Positions 11,013-20,093 of a stretch of DNA of 64,000 bases are shown in pieces; position 1 is the first letter of the stretch; every line of letters starts with the position of its first letter. The position numbers and the translations under genes are program-made. Under the pieces are notes generated by a model. It was not told the origin of the DNA. It saw nothing but the letters and a program-made list of their open reading frames with translations, and made no database searches. Source of the stretch: Bordetella bronchialis (GTDB lineage Bacteria; Pseudomonadota; Gammaproteobacteria; Burkholderiales; Burkholderiaceae_B); assembly GCF_001676705.1 (NCBI RefSeq), contig NZ_CP016170.1, positions 372,001 through 436,000 on the forward strand, given 5' to 3'.

Positions 11013-11048
11013 GAGCCAGATCAGTGATTCGCTGATCTGGCTCTTTTC
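11013..11048 (+). terminator. Rho-independent terminator after tRNA-Pro
   Basis: A perfect 12-bp inverted repeat (GAGCCAGATCAG at 11013-11024, CTGATCTGGCTC at 11032-11043) with a 7-base loop is followed by TTTTC. It ends the ispB/tRNA-Pro transcript. Confidence 0.9.
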
Positions 11049-11170
11049 TATTGGGCGTGGCGTGGCCGCTGCATCGATATGCGCCGCATGTAGCCCTCGC
11101 GCTGGATACAGGTCGCGTGCCACACCGCCCGGGCGGCGAATGCTGCGGCTCGGCGACCCCGCTTCCACCT

Positions 11171-12970
11171 TTACAGATCGACGGCACGTACTCGCATCGG
11201 CGTGGCCCCGGTATAGCGCGGAACATCCGCCATCACCGTCGGCGCTTCCGCGGAAGTAAACGCGGCCTCGATCGCCGCTTCGTCGCGGAAGACGCATTCG
11301 CAAATGGCCAGCGTGTTGTGTTCCAGGGCGGGAAAGAACGCGGCCACGCTCTGCAGGCCATGCTTCTCCCAAGCCTGCATGACCAGGGGCAGGTGGCGCT
11401 TGACGTAATAATCCCGATCGAAGCGGGTTTGCGGCGTGCCCTGGTAGTAAACGTACACGACGGCTTGCGATTTACTTGCAGTCATTCCGGTGTCACTCCT
11501 GGCGTGGCGCCATGCAGGCTGCGCGGAAGGCGGTGCTTCCGTTTGCCGGACCAAGGTCACACCCAGGCACGCGCCGGTGGCCAGGCAGAAAGCGATGCAA
11601 AGGATGGCGACGATGAAGGCGTGCGTGATCGTCGCCGCATCGTCGTGCGCGCCGAGCTGGCTGTAGAAAACGCCGCCGATCAGGGCCACGCTGAGGGCGG
11701 TGCCGACCTGCAAGGTCGAACTCGCAATGCCGGCGATCATGCCGGAGAAGGCCGGCACGACGCGGCCCGTTATCATCCGCATCAGCATCGGCAGCGCCAG
11801 CCCTTGGCCGAAACCAATGGCGAAAAGCATGACGGCAAGCGGGACGGACGCCGGTTCGTCACCGGTGGGCGCTGCGGCGACCAGCCACGCCAGGGCCAGG
11901 AAACCGATGGTCTCCAATCCCATGCCGACCGGCGCGACCCAGCCCCCCACAAGGCGCCGGCACAATGGCATGGCGAGCGGGCCGAGCAGGTAGCCGATAC
12001 CGAACGGCAGGAAGACCAGGCCCGCGTCCAGGGCGCTGACGCGCAGAGCGTTCTGCAGATAGACCGAGAGCAGCAGGAAAAAGGAAGCGATCGCATAGAA
12101 CAACAAGGCGATCAAAAGCGCGCGGCCCAGCCCCGGTGCGCGCAGGGCCGCGGGGTCGAGCAGCGGAGCGCCGCCGGCGCGGGCAAGCTTGCCTTCATGG
12201 CGCCAGAACGCCCATGCCAGCATGGGCACGGCGGCGAGCGACAACCAGGACCACCAGGGCCAGCCGGCCTCGCGGCCTTCTATCAGCGGCACGACCAGCA
12301 AGGCCAGGGTAAGCATCGACAATCCCACGCCGCCAGGGTCCAGCTTGCCAGTGCGCGGCTCGCTCCTTCCTTTCAATAGAGGGATGCCGAACAGCATCAC
12401 CAGGATGGCCACGGGCAGATTGATAAGGAATACCGCGCGCCACCCCAGGCCCAACACGTCCAGCGAAATCAGTATGCCGCCCAGGGCCTGCCCGATCACG
12501 GCGGCCAGGCCGAACACCGCGCCATACAGGCTGAGCGCCAGGGGTTTCTCCGATTCCGGGAAGATGGCCTGGACGGACGCCAGCGCCTGCGGCGCCATGA
12601 CCGCCGCTGTCAGCCCCTGCAAGGCGCGTCCGGCGATGAGCGACCAGGGAGACCAGGCCAGGCCGCACAGCAGGGATGCGGTGGTGAATCCCATAAGCCC
12701 CAGGAAGAACACGCGGCCACGGCCGTATAGGTCGCCCAGCCTGCCGCCGGTAATCAGGCTTACCGCATACAGCGCGGCATAGGAAGAAATGACCAGCTGT
12801 TCGGCGGAGGACGAGGCGCCCAATTCTTGCTTGATCGAGGGAAGCGTCACGTTGACGATGAAGAAATCCAGCGGCGGCAAGAACGACCCGACCAGCAGAA
12901 CGGTGAACATGGCCCAGCGGCGTGGATCGGGCGGGGCCGGATGGTGCGGGGGCGTCTTGTGCAGGGGCAT
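11171..12970 (-). CDS. MFS drug exporter (DHA2/EmrB-QacA type) with C-terminal EthD domain, 599 aa
   Basis: Residues 1 to about 465 form a 14-helix proton-driven exporter: 'LPPLDFFIVNVTLPSI' in helix 1, 'GGRLGDLYGRGRVF' motif A, 'GRALQGLTAAVMAPQAL' motif B/C region. From about residue 495 the same frame continues into a stand-alone type EthD domain (VVYVYYQG, YYVKRHLPLVMQAW, 'DVPRYTGATP'), a dimeric alpha-beta barrel found in ether/aromatic degradation proteins. The junction contains an internal ATG (MTASKSQAV) preceded by AGGAG ten bases upstream. The EthD part may therefore also be made separately. TetR gene and operator lie immediately upstream, on the same strand. The exported substrate is unknown. 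No stop or frameshift signal is visible at the junction. Confidence 0.88.
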   Translation of the reverse strand: MPLHKTPPHHPAPPDPRRWAMFTVLLVGSFLPPLDFFIVNVTLPSIKQELGASSSAEQLVISSYAALYAVSLITGGRLGDLYGRGRVFFLGLMGFTTASLLCGLAWSPWSLIAGRALQGLTAAVMAPQALASVQAIFPESEKPLALSLYGAVFGLAAVIGQALGGILISLDVLGLGWRAVFLINLPVAILVMLFGIPLLKGRSEPRTGKLDPGGVGLSMLTLALLVVPLIEGREAGWPWWSWLSLAAVPMLAWAFWRHEGKLARAGGAPLLDPAALRAPGLGRALLIALLFYAIASFFLLLSVYLQNALRVSALDAGLVFLPFGIGYLLGPLAMPLCRRLVGGWVAPVGMGLETIGFLALAWLVAAAPTGDEPASVPLAVMLFAIGFGQGLALPMLMRMITGRVVPAFSGMIAGIASSTLQVGTALSVALIGGVFYSQLGAHDDAATITHAFIVAILCIAFCLATGACLGVTLVRQTEAPPSAQPAWRHARSDTGMTASKSQAVVYVYYQGTPQTRFDRDYYVKRHLPLVMQAWEKHGLQSVAAFFPALEHNTLAICECVFRDEAAIEAAFTSAEAPTVMADVPRYTGATPMRVRAVDL

Positions 12971-12985
12971 AGGAGTCCTAAATAA

Positions 12986-13001
12986 GGAACCAATCAGTTC
13001 C
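12986..13001. promoter_or_regulatory. TetR operator in front of the MFS gene
   Basis: GGAACCAATCAGTTCC is a nearly palindromic 16-mer 15 bp upstream of the exporter start. The same word, reverse-complemented with two changes, occurs upstream of the TetR gene at 13648-13663. That pairing is typical of an autoregulated local repressor. Confidence 0.7.
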
Positions 13002-13023
13002 TAATAAGCCAAAAAAATAGCGC

Positions 13024-13620
13024 TCAGTCCAGAATGCGCATCGTGTTATCCACTACGGCGATCATGTCCGCTTCCGGGACACCGGTTTTTCCCAGCACGC
13101 GCATCCCTTGTATCTGGCAGACGAGGACGCGCGCCATGGCCTGCTCGTCCCCTTCGGGAATCTCGCCGCTTGCCTGGCCGCGCACGATGGCGCCGGCGTA
13201 CAGCTGCTGCAGGCGCCGGAACATGCGGCCGGTACGTTCCGCGATCTCGGCGTCATGGGCGGCCATTTCGGCTGCCATGGCCACGACGAGACAGCCGCGC
13301 CGCCCCGCATCGCCGGCGGAAAGCGCCGCGTAGCGCATCAGCGACGCGCGAATTGCCGCCTTGGCGCTGCCCGGCTGCGACAGGAGGTCCGCGGTCGCCT
13401 TCAGGCCCGCGGCCATGTACTGGTCCAGCGCCGCCAGCAACAGGCCTTTCTTGTCGCCGAATGCCTTGTACAGGCTGCCCCGCGACAGGCCCGTTCCCTC
13501 GATCAGGTCGGGCAGGGACGCGCCTTCATAGCCGCGGTCCCAGAAAACATCCATCGCATCGCGCGCGGCCTCGTCCAGGTCGAATTCGCGAGGCCGTCCT
13601 AGTCCCGCCTGGTTTGCCAT
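13024..13620 (-). CDS. TetR family transcriptional repressor, 198 aa
   Basis: N-terminal helix-turn-helix of the TetR type: GRPREFDLDEAARDAMDVFW, then 'GYEGASLPDLIEGTGLSRGSLYKAFGDKKGLL' (residues ~25-56). The C-terminal ligand-binding half (TetR_C_16/YxaF-like, with 'DAGRRGCLVVAMAAEM') resembles AcrR/NemR-type regulators. I chose the ATG at 13620 (MANQAGLGRP) because the upstream extension carries no family sequence and the operator at 13648-13663 would fall inside it. The gene ends 53 bp before the MFS-EthD gene. It most likely represses that gene and itself. Confidence 0.9.
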   Translation of the reverse strand: MANQAGLGRPREFDLDEAARDAMDVFWDRGYEGASLPDLIEGTGLSRGSLYKAFGDKKGLLLAALDQYMAAGLKATADLLSQPGSAKAAIRASLMRYAALSAGDAGRRGCLVVAMAAEMAAHDAEIAERTGRMFRRLQQLYAGAIVRGQASGEIPEGDEQAMARVLVCQIQGMRVLGKTGVPEADMIAVVDNTMRILD

Positions 13621-13647
13621 GGTTTCCCTCGCCCACGCCGTCATATA

Positions 13648-13663
13648 TGAACTGATCGGTTCC
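13648..13663. promoter_or_regulatory. TetR operator in front of the TetR gene
   Basis: TGAACTGATCGGTTCC matches the reverse complement of the site at 12986-13001 at 14 of 16 positions and lies 28 bp upstream of the repressor start. It is the second half of an operator pair predicted to be bound by the product of the gene at 13024-13620. Confidence 0.7.
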
Positions 13664-13888
13664 GATATTAGCACCGGTCCTTGGCACACGGCAAATCGTG
13701 GGAGTCTGCTCCCTTGTCCCAAGCTTTGGGGAGAGGCTTTCGCACGGGAGCGCGAGCGCATCCCCGGTCATGTGGGCGTTGCAGCCCGGCGACGAGCTGG
13801 TAAGCGCGCTCGATGTCTGGGTCCTGGGTCGATTCGTCGCCACCGGCCAGCAAGACAACAGTCGATCGCGACACGGCGCGCGTGAGGC

Positions 13889-16207
13889 TCATACCGGCGG
13901 ATCGAACGCCCGCACCGGGGGGACCTTGCCCTGGTAGCGCCGCACCTGCACGGCGGTGAGTTGCCCGGTACAACCCTGCGCCAGCGACGACGTCCCGACG
14001 TCCCGCGTCAGCACGTTGGGATTGCCGTGCACGCAGAACGGCGGGTCCGCCGGATCGCTATCCGGCGCGGGATCGAACCACGCCCCCGTCGGCAACTGCA
14101 CCACGCCCGGACGGATGCCGTCGCTCAGCGCCACACCGGCCAGGCATCGGCCGCGCGCGTTGTACAGCTCCACGATGTCGCCATCCGCAATGCCACGCTC
14201 GGTGGCGTCGTTCGGGTGCATGGTGCACACTTCGCGCCCCGCCAGCTTGCTGGCCACGCTGTGCGCGCCAAAATCCAGCTGGCTGTGCAGACGCGTGGCC
14301 GGCTGGTTCGCGACCAGATAAAGCGGGTGATCTTCCGTGGGCGCATCCCGCGGGGGCAACCAGGCCGGGTGGCCCGGGCAATCCGCGTAGCCGAAGCCGG
14401 CCACGACCGGAGAGGAAATCTGTATCCGCCCACTGGGCGTGGGCAGCGGCTTGCCCGCCGGATCGTCGCGAAAGGCGCGCAGGATGCCGCCGTCGTCGGC
14501 CTGCTGCGGCAGCAGCAGTTCGCCCCGCGCCCAGAAGGTGTCGAAATCCGGCGCGTCCAGGCCGCGCTCGGCCAGCGCGGCCCGCGTGCGCTCATACAGG
14601 TGCCGCAGCCACTGCGCGCTGGTGCGGCCTTCCGTGTAGGCCTGGCGCGTGCCCAGGCGTTCGGACAGGTCGGCGAAGATGTCGTAGTCGTCGCGCGCCT
14701 GTCCGTGCGGCGGGGCGATGCGATGCATGGCCACCATCAAGGGGTCGGTCGGCGCCGCGCCGATGTCCTCGCGCTCCAGCGTCATCGTGCAGGGCAGGAC
14801 GATATCGGCGTGGCGCGCCGTGGCGGTCCAGCCGATCTCGTGGACGACGAAGGTGTCCAGCGTGCGGAAGGCCCGCGCCAGGCGCCCCAGGTCCTGGTGG
14901 TGATGGAAAGGGTTGCCGCCGGCCCAGTAGGCCAGCCGGATGTGCGGATAGACATGCCGCTTGCCGTTGTAGTCGAAGGCCGTGCCGGGATGCAGCAGCA
15001 TGTCGGCGATGCGGGCGACCGGAATGAAATCGCGGATGCCGTTGGTGCCCTGCGGCAGTGCCGCGACCGGTACGGCGTTCATGCGCTTGCCGTAGTGCGC
15101 CAGCGTGCCCAGGGCATAGGCGTAGCCGCCGCCGGGCAGGCCGATCTGGCCCAGCATGGCGGCCAGTACCGCGCCCATCCATACCGGCTGTTCGCCGTGT
15201 TCGGCGCGCTGCAGGGCGTGCGCCACCGTCACCAGCACGCGCTTGCCGGCCAGCGACCGCGCCAGGGCGTGGATGGACGACGCCGGCAGGCCGCATCGCG
15301 CGGCGGCCCAGGCCGCCGTCTTGGGCACGCCGTCGGCGCGGCCCAGCAGGTAGGCTTCGAACGCGTCCCAGCCGTCGCAGTAGTCGCGCAGAAAGGCCTG
15401 GTCGTGCAGGCCTTCCGTCGCGAGCACGTGCGCCAGGCCCAGCATCAAGGCGGTGTCCGTGCCCGGCACGATCGCCAGCCATTCGGCGCGCGACTCCGCC
15501 GGCATATCGCTGCGCAGCGGGCTGATCGACACGAAGCGGCAGCCGCGCGCCGCCGCGCGCGCCATGGACTCGCGCTCGATATGGCGGCTGATGCCGCCGC
15601 TGGCCACGCGGGAGTTCTTCAGCGCCATGCCGCCGAAGGACAGCACCACGTCGGAATGCTCGACGATCTGTTCCCACGTGACGTTGCGCCGGGCGACGTC
15701 GTCCATGCTGCCCAGGATATGCGGCAGGATCACCGCCGAGGCCCCCGCGCTGTAGCTGTTGACCGACCGCACATAACCGCCCAGCGCCGTGTTCAGGAAG
15801 CGATGCACCTGGCTTTGCGCATGATGGAAACGCCCCGCGCTGGACCAGCCATAGGATCCGCCGAACACCGCCTGCGGGCCATGCAGGTCGCGCACCCGCG
15901 ACAGCTCGGCGGCCAGGCGATCCAGGACCTCGTCCCAGGACATGGGCACGTAGCCATCGTGTCCGCGGCGATCGTCAGGACCGGGCCCGCGTTCCAGCCA
16001 TCCGCGCCGCACCATCGGCGTGGTGACGCGTACCGGATGGTCCAGGGCGTTGGTGAAGTTCTGTATGAGGGGATTGGGATCCGGGTCGCCGGGGTGCGGC
16101 TGGACACTCAAGGATCCGTCGCGCCAGGCCGCCCGGAATACGCCCCAATGCGCGCTGTGCGGCCGCATGGCGGCGGTGGATGCGGGAACCGGGGATTCAG
16201 TTTTCAT
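13889..16207 (-). CDS. bisC: Molybdopterin-dependent S/N-oxide reductase (biotin sulfoxide reductase type), 772 aa
   Basis: Reduces sulfoxides or N-oxides using a bis-MGD molybdenum cofactor. Order of blocks: 'HWGVFRAAWRDGSL' at 20-34, 'VRRGWLERGPG', 'VPMSWDEVLDRLAAELSR', then the Mo ligand region NSYSAGASAVILPH with the candidate ligand Ser153 (Ser class, as in DMSO/TMAO/BisC reductases). Further on come 'GGNPFHHHQDLGRL', 'PCTMTLEREDIG' and 'LVANQPATRLHSQLDFG'. There is no twin-arginine signal and no N-terminal Fe-S cysteine motif, which favours cytoplasmic BisC/YedY-independent types over TorA. It is the last gene of a minus-strand run starting at 21527 and lies 120 bp after a sulfurtransferase. 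The natural substrate could be a sulfoxide released in that pathway rather than biotin sulfoxide. Confidence 0.88.
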   Translation of the reverse strand: MKTESPVPASTAAMRPHSAHWGVFRAAWRDGSLSVQPHPGDPDPNPLIQNFTNALDHPVRVTTPMVRRGWLERGPGPDDRRGHDGYVPMSWDEVLDRLAAELSRVRDLHGPQAVFGGSYGWSSAGRFHHAQSQVHRFLNTALGGYVRSVNSYSAGASAVILPHILGSMDDVARRNVTWEQIVEHSDVVLSFGGMALKNSRVASGGISRHIERESMARAAARGCRFVSISPLRSDMPAESRAEWLAIVPGTDTALMLGLAHVLATEGLHDQAFLRDYCDGWDAFEAYLLGRADGVPKTAAWAAARCGLPASSIHALARSLAGKRVLVTVAHALQRAEHGEQPVWMGAVLAAMLGQIGLPGGGYAYALGTLAHYGKRMNAVPVAALPQGTNGIRDFIPVARIADMLLHPGTAFDYNGKRHVYPHIRLAYWAGGNPFHHHQDLGRLARAFRTLDTFVVHEIGWTATARHADIVLPCTMTLEREDIGAAPTDPLMVAMHRIAPPHGQARDDYDIFADLSERLGTRQAYTEGRTSAQWLRHLYERTRAALAERGLDAPDFDTFWARGELLLPQQADDGGILRAFRDDPAGKPLPTPSGRIQISSPVVAGFGYADCPGHPAWLPPRDAPTEDHPLYLVANQPATRLHSQLDFGAHSVASKLAGREVCTMHPNDATERGIADGDIVELYNARGRCLAGVALSDGIRPGVVQLPTGAWFDPAPDSDPADPPFCVHGNPNVLTRDVGTSSLAQGCTGQLTAVQVRRYQGKVPPVRAFDPPV

Positions 16208-16327
16208 GCGCGTTCAAGGATGAAACAGGTGGATCGGCGGAACGGATCGCGATGGCGTCGCCAGCGGGCGCTCATACGCCCGGATCCGGCGACGCCGCCG
16301 TGGCCGGGCGCGGCCGCGGGCGGGCAC

Positions 16328-17188
16328 TCAATCGGCCGCGCCCGTGGCTACCGGTGCGCCCGCTTGGACGCACCACTCGCTCCACGAGCCGGGATACAGG
16401 GCCGCGCCTGGCAGGCCGGCGATTTCCAGCGCCAGCAGATTATGGCAGGCGGTGACGCCGGATCCGCACTGGCTGATGAGCTGTTCCGGCGGGTAGCCCG
16501 CCAGCAGGGCCTGGAAGCCCGCGCGCAGCGCCTCCGGCGACCGGAATTGCCCCAGGGAATCGAGATTCTCGCGGAAAAGCCGGTTGCGCGCACCGGGGAT
16601 GTGTCCGCCCACGGGATCGATGGTTTCGTTCTCGCCGCGGAAGCGGTCAGGCGCGCGCGCGTCGACCACCAGCCGCTTCCGCGTGGCCAGGTTGTCGCGC
16701 ACGTCCTGGTGCGACACCGTGCGCGCGAGCGGCTCGCGCGCCGTCAGGCGACCCGGGCGCGCCACGGCGGCCGGTTCGCCGGTCATGGCGTACCCCGCGG
16801 CCGTCCATGCGGCGGCGCCGCCATCCAGGACGGCAACGGCACGATGGCCGATCCAGCGCATCAGCCACCACAAGCGGGCGGCATACACCCCGCCCGCGTT
16901 GTCATAGGCCACGATCTGGGTATCGTCGTCCGCGCCCAGCGCCGCCATGCGGGCGGCAAAGGCTTCCCGATCGGGCAAGGGATGGCGCCCGTTGCGTCCG
17001 GTGACGGCGCCGCTCAGGTCTTCTTCCAGATGCAGGTAGTGCGCGCCGGGCAGATGCGCGCGCCGGTAGGCCAGCAGGCCCGCCTGCGTGTCCATCAGGT
17101 CGAAGCCGCAATCGACGACCAGGGGCGGATGCTGTCCCGCCATCAGGCCGGCCAGCGCCTGCGCGGAGATCAAGGTATCGAAGGGCAT
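16328..17188 (-). CDS. sseA: Sulfurtransferase, two-rhodanese-domain (3-mercaptopyruvate/thiosulfate type)
   Basis: Transfers a sulfane sulfur through a cysteine persulfide. The 286-residue protein has two rhodanese domains: an inactive N-terminal one ('VVDCGFDLMD', 'GAHYLHLEEDLSG') and an active C-terminal one ('VVDARAPDRFRG', 'GHIPGARN') with catalytic Cys241 in CGSGVTAC. The CG[S/T]GVTA loop is typical of 3-mercaptopyruvate sulfurtransferases. It starts 4 bp after the AhpD-like gene, so the two are surely co-transcribed. The symbol is given by family resemblance; thiosulfate as donor is the alternative. Confidence 0.88.
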   Translation of the reverse strand: MPFDTLISAQALAGLMAGQHPPLVVDCGFDLMDTQAGLLAYRRAHLPGAHYLHLEEDLSGAVTGRNGRHPLPDREAFAARMAALGADDDTQIVAYDNAGGVYAARLWWLMRWIGHRAVAVLDGGAAAWTAAGYAMTGEPAAVARPGRLTAREPLARTVSHQDVRDNLATRKRLVVDARAPDRFRGENETIDPVGGHIPGARNRLFRENLDSLGQFRSPEALRAGFQALLAGYPPEQLISQCGSGVTACHNLLALEIAGLPGAALYPGSWSEWCVQAGAPVATGAAD

Positions 17189-17192
17189 GGTC

Positions 17193-17534
17193 TCAGCCTT
17201 TGGGTTCGATAAGGGCGTCCATGGCGCGCAGCGAGTACACGTACGCGGCGCCGGCGTTCAGGGCGATGGCGGTGGCCAGGGCTTCGCTGAGCTCGGTCTC
17301 CGTCACGCCGGCCTGGCGCGCGGCGGCGGCGTGCGCGGCGATGCAGCCATCGCAGCGGGTGGTCACGGCGACGGCCAGCGCGATCAGCTCGCGGGTCTTG
17401 GCGTCCAGGGTGCCGGTCGCTCCCTGGGCCTCGTTCAGGCCGCGGAATGCCGTCAGCAGCTGCGGGTGGTTCCTGGCGAGCGTGCCGGCGGCCTGGCGAT
17501 TGTTCGCCAGGGTCTGGGTCCAGTCGTTCAGCAT
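17193..17534 (-). CDS. AhpD/carboxymuconolactone decarboxylase-like protein, 113 aa
   Basis: Small all-helical protein of the AhpD fold. The redox-type signature is present: C61-D-G-C64-I-A-A-H68, the CxxC...H proton relay of alkylhydroperoxidases. Such proteins act as disulfide reductases/peroxidases; true decarboxylases lack the Cys pair. The ATG at 17534 has AAGGAG six bases upstream, which outweighs the longer open frame to 17783. It lies 20 bp after the Bug receptor gene and 4 bp before the sulfurtransferase, so it is part of one operon. Confidence 0.9.
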   Translation of the reverse strand: MLNDWTQTLANNRQAAGTLARNHPQLLTAFRGLNEAQGATGTLDAKTRELIALAVAVTTRCDGCIAAHAAAARQAGVTETELSEALATAIALNAGAAYVYSLRAMDALIEPKG

Positions 17535-17554
17535 GCAATACTCCTTGCGCGGCG

Positions 17555-18577
17555 CTATGCGCCGATCTGTTTCAGCAATTCGGGGGTGGCGACCGTACGG
17601 TATTGCGCGATGTCGCGCTCGATGTAGGCCGTAAAGCGGTCCATGGGCAGATCGTGTTCGACCGCTGCATCGCGGCGTATGACTTCGCGGACCTGCGGGT
17701 CCTTCAGCGCCTGGCTCAGGTGGCCGGACAGCAGGCGCTGGATCTCCTGCGGCGTACCGGCCGGCGCCACCAGGCCGTACCACTGGGTCAGGGTCATGTC
17801 TATGCCCAGCTCCTTGAAGGTGGGCACGTCGGGCAGGCCGGGATTGCGGTTCTCCCCCGACACCGCCAACAGGCGCAACGCCCCTTGCCGCACTTGCGGC
17901 ATCAGCGGCGATGCGGTGGCGAAGAACATGTCGACCTGCCCGCCCAGCAGGTCGGTGATGGCCGGCCCCGAGCCGCGGTAGGGAATGTGCAGCAGCTTGA
18001 GCTTGCCCAGCTCCTTGATGCGCTCCATGCCGATATGCGCGGCGCCGCCGGCGCCGGTGGAAGCAAAGCTCATCTCCTTGGTCCGGGCGGCGGCAATGAG
18101 CTCCGCCGCGGTCTTGAAGCGCGAGTTGGGCGCCACGAACAGCCCGTGCGGCGCTTCCAGGATCAGGCCGATGGACGTGAAGTCCTGCGGCACCTTGTAG
18201 GGCAGGGTGGCCGGTTTCAGCGCGGGCGACACCGCCAGGTTGCCGCTCATGGCCAGCAGCATCGTGTAGCCGTCCGGCGGCGCTTTGGCCACGAGCGCCG
18301 CGGCGATGTTGCCGCCGGCACCGGTCTTGTTTTCCACGACCACGGTCTGCTTGAGGGTACGGCCCAGCGCCGTGGCGATGAGCCGGCCATACAGGTCGCC
18401 GCCGCCGCCCGGCGGAAAGCCCACCACCAATGTGATGGGGCGCTCGGGAAACGCGGCCGCCGATGCATAGGCGCGGGACACCGGGATACCGCCGGCCAGC
18501 ATGCCCGCCGCGCCCAGCGCGCCGGTCAGCAGCAGGCGCCGTCGGCCCGGCGATGTCGTTCGATGATCGTGCTCCAT
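17555..18577 (-). CDS. Bug-family periplasmic solute receptor (tripartite tricarboxylate transporter type), 340 aa
   Basis: High-affinity periplasmic receptor of the Bug/TctC family, which usually bind carboxylates through main-chain contacts. The N-terminus carries an RRRLLL twin-arginine-like signal followed by a hydrophobic segment and an ASA cleavage region. Mature features are PERPITLVVGFPPGGGGDLYGR, 'VENKTGAGGN', 'PPDGYTMLL' and the late 'PDVPTFKELGI', 'WYGLVAPAGTP'. Start at 18577 has GGAG in front. It has no membrane partner genes nearby, as is common for the expanded Bug families of Bordetella. Its place between a lyase and redox genes suggests it captures the substrate of this operon. 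Confidence 0.93.
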   Translation of the reverse strand: MEHDHRTTSPGRRRLLLTGALGAAGMLAGGIPVSRAYASAAAFPERPITLVVGFPPGGGGDLYGRLIATALGRTLKQTVVVENKTGAGGNIAAALVAKAPPDGYTMLLAMSGNLAVSPALKPATLPYKVPQDFTSIGLILEAPHGLFVAPNSRFKTAAELIAAARTKEMSFASTGAGGAAHIGMERIKELGKLKLLHIPYRGSGPAITDLLGGQVDMFFATASPLMPQVRQGALRLLAVSGENRNPGLPDVPTFKELGIDMTLTQWYGLVAPAGTPQEIQRLLSGHLSQALKDPQVREVIRRDAAVEHDLPMDRFTAYIERDIAQYRTVATPELLKQIGA

Positions 18578-18681
18578 GGTCTTGTCTCCTCTTTTTTTTG
18601 TGCGGGGTGGCGTAGGCGTGCGCGCTCCGGTCAACGGCGGCCGCGCGCGCCCCGCATGCGTAACATCGATCCTGTCGGCGG

Positions 18682-20049
18682 TCAGGCCTGCAGCCAGCCC
18701 GCTTCTTTCTGGCGGGCCAGCAGGCGGTCCACCGAGGGGCCGCATTGCCCCAGATAGCCGGCAGGATCGGTCAGCCGGCGGATTTCATCCTCGCCCAGCA
18801 GGCCCGCCAGTTCCTTGTGCTGGCGCATCGCCTCGGCGAAGTCGAGCTTGTGCGTGATGCCATGCATGGAGGCCTCGTAGATCCACTCGTGCGCGGTCTG
18901 CTTGCCAACGCGGCCGCTCAGTTCCAGCATGACGCGTTCGGAAAGCAGGTATCCGCGCATCAGGTCCAGGTTCCTGGCCATGCCGCCTTCGTCGACGCGC
19001 AGGCCGGCCAACAGGTTCCTGGCCTGGAACAGCATCGCGCCCGCGATCACGCAGCATTCGGGCAGGGCTTTCCATTCCATCTTCCAGGCGATGCCGTCGC
19101 GCTCGCCTTCCTGCACCATGCCTTCCATCATCAGCGCGGCGTTGTAGCGCAGGGGGCGCGACAGGGCGGCCAGGTTCTCCGCCGAGGTCGGGTTGCGCTT
19201 GTGCGGCATGGTCGATGACCCCAGCTTGCCATCGGAGAACGCCTCTTCCACTTCGGCGATCTCGTTGCGCTGCATATTGAACAGCTCGTTGCCGATCTTC
19301 GAGAGCGTCGCGCCTATCATCGCCAGCAGCGCGCCGTACTCGGTGAAGCGGTCGCGCGCGGAGGCCCAGCTGATGGAAGGTGTTGCCAGCCCCAGGCGAC
19401 GCAGCGTGCGCGCTTCGACCTCGGCGGCCTGCTCGCCCAGGGACGCCTGGCTGCCCACCGCGCCCACGATCATGCCCACCAGCACGCGAGGCTCGCACTC
19501 TTTCAGGCGCTGGTAGTGGCGGCCCATCTCGTCCAGCCAGACGGCGCATTTGTGGCCGAAGGTGATGGGCAGCGCCTGCACGCCATGCGTGCGGCCGACC
19601 ATTGGGGTGTCGCGGTGCGCCTGCGCCAGGCGGGCCAGCTCGCGGCCGACGGCCTGCGTGTCGCGCAGGATGACGGCATGCGCCTCCTTCAGCTGCAGCG
19701 CCACGCCGGTGTCGACCACGTCCTGCGTGGTGGCGCCGTAATGGACCCATTCGCCGTTCTCCGCGCTGCAGCAGGCTTGCAGCTGCTTGAGCGCGGGCAC
19801 CAGCGAATGCTTGATGCGGCGGACCTCCGCCGACATCTTGCCGATGTCGATATTCGATACCTTGGCCTTGGCCGCGATTTCCTCGGCCGCGGCAGCGGGG
19901 ATGATGCCCAGCTCGGCCTGCGAGGCGGCCAGCGCCGCCTCGAAGTCCAGCCATTTCTGCACGCGATTTTCCTCGGAGAAAATCGCCCGCAGTTCGTCGG
20001 TGCTCCATAGGTGCTGAAGCGATTGCATGTCGAATACGGAAACTGGCAT
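18682..20049 (-). CDS. Fumarase/aspartase superfamily lyase (adenylosuccinate lyase/PcaB-like), 455 aa
   Basis: Catalyses beta-elimination (C-N, C-O or related) releasing fumarate or a cycloisomerisation. The superfamily signature GSSTMPHKRNP is at 277-287, with 'VGRTHGVQALPITFG' (His155) and 'HYGATTQDVVDTG' before it. Length and the C-terminal 'LAGLLGEDEIRRLTDPAGYLG' resemble PcaB and the catabolic 'adenylosuccinate lyase family' rather than housekeeping PurB. Start ATG 20049 has GAGG at a proper distance; the frame upstream is open but lacks homology. It lies 44 bp after the FAD-linked dehydrogenase gene. The specific substrate is unknown. Confidence 0.9.
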   Translation of the reverse strand: MPVSVFDMQSLQHLWSTDELRAIFSEENRVQKWLDFEAALAASQAELGIIPAAAAEEIAAKAKVSNIDIGKMSAEVRRIKHSLVPALKQLQACCSAENGEWVHYGATTQDVVDTGVALQLKEAHAVILRDTQAVGRELARLAQAHRDTPMVGRTHGVQALPITFGHKCAVWLDEMGRHYQRLKECEPRVLVGMIVGAVGSQASLGEQAAEVEARTLRRLGLATPSISWASARDRFTEYGALLAMIGATLSKIGNELFNMQRNEIAEVEEAFSDGKLGSSTMPHKRNPTSAENLAALSRPLRYNAALMMEGMVQEGERDGIAWKMEWKALPECCVIAGAMLFQARNLLAGLRVDEGGMARNLDLMRGYLLSERVMLELSGRVGKQTAHEWIYEASMHGITHKLDFAEAMRQHKELAGLLGEDEIRRLTDPAGYLGQCGPSVDRLLARQKEAGWLQA

Positions 20050-20093
20050 CGGGATCCTCGCAGGAAAGGGAAAGCGGAAAGGGATGGAAGGCG

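Noticed and set aside
13961..17212. A 1083-codon open frame on the plus strand opposite bisC and the sulfurtransferase
   Set aside because: It is Arg/Gly/Ala/His-rich, has no motif, and mirrors two clear family proteins on the other strand. In DNA with this GC content, antisense frames lack stops by chance.
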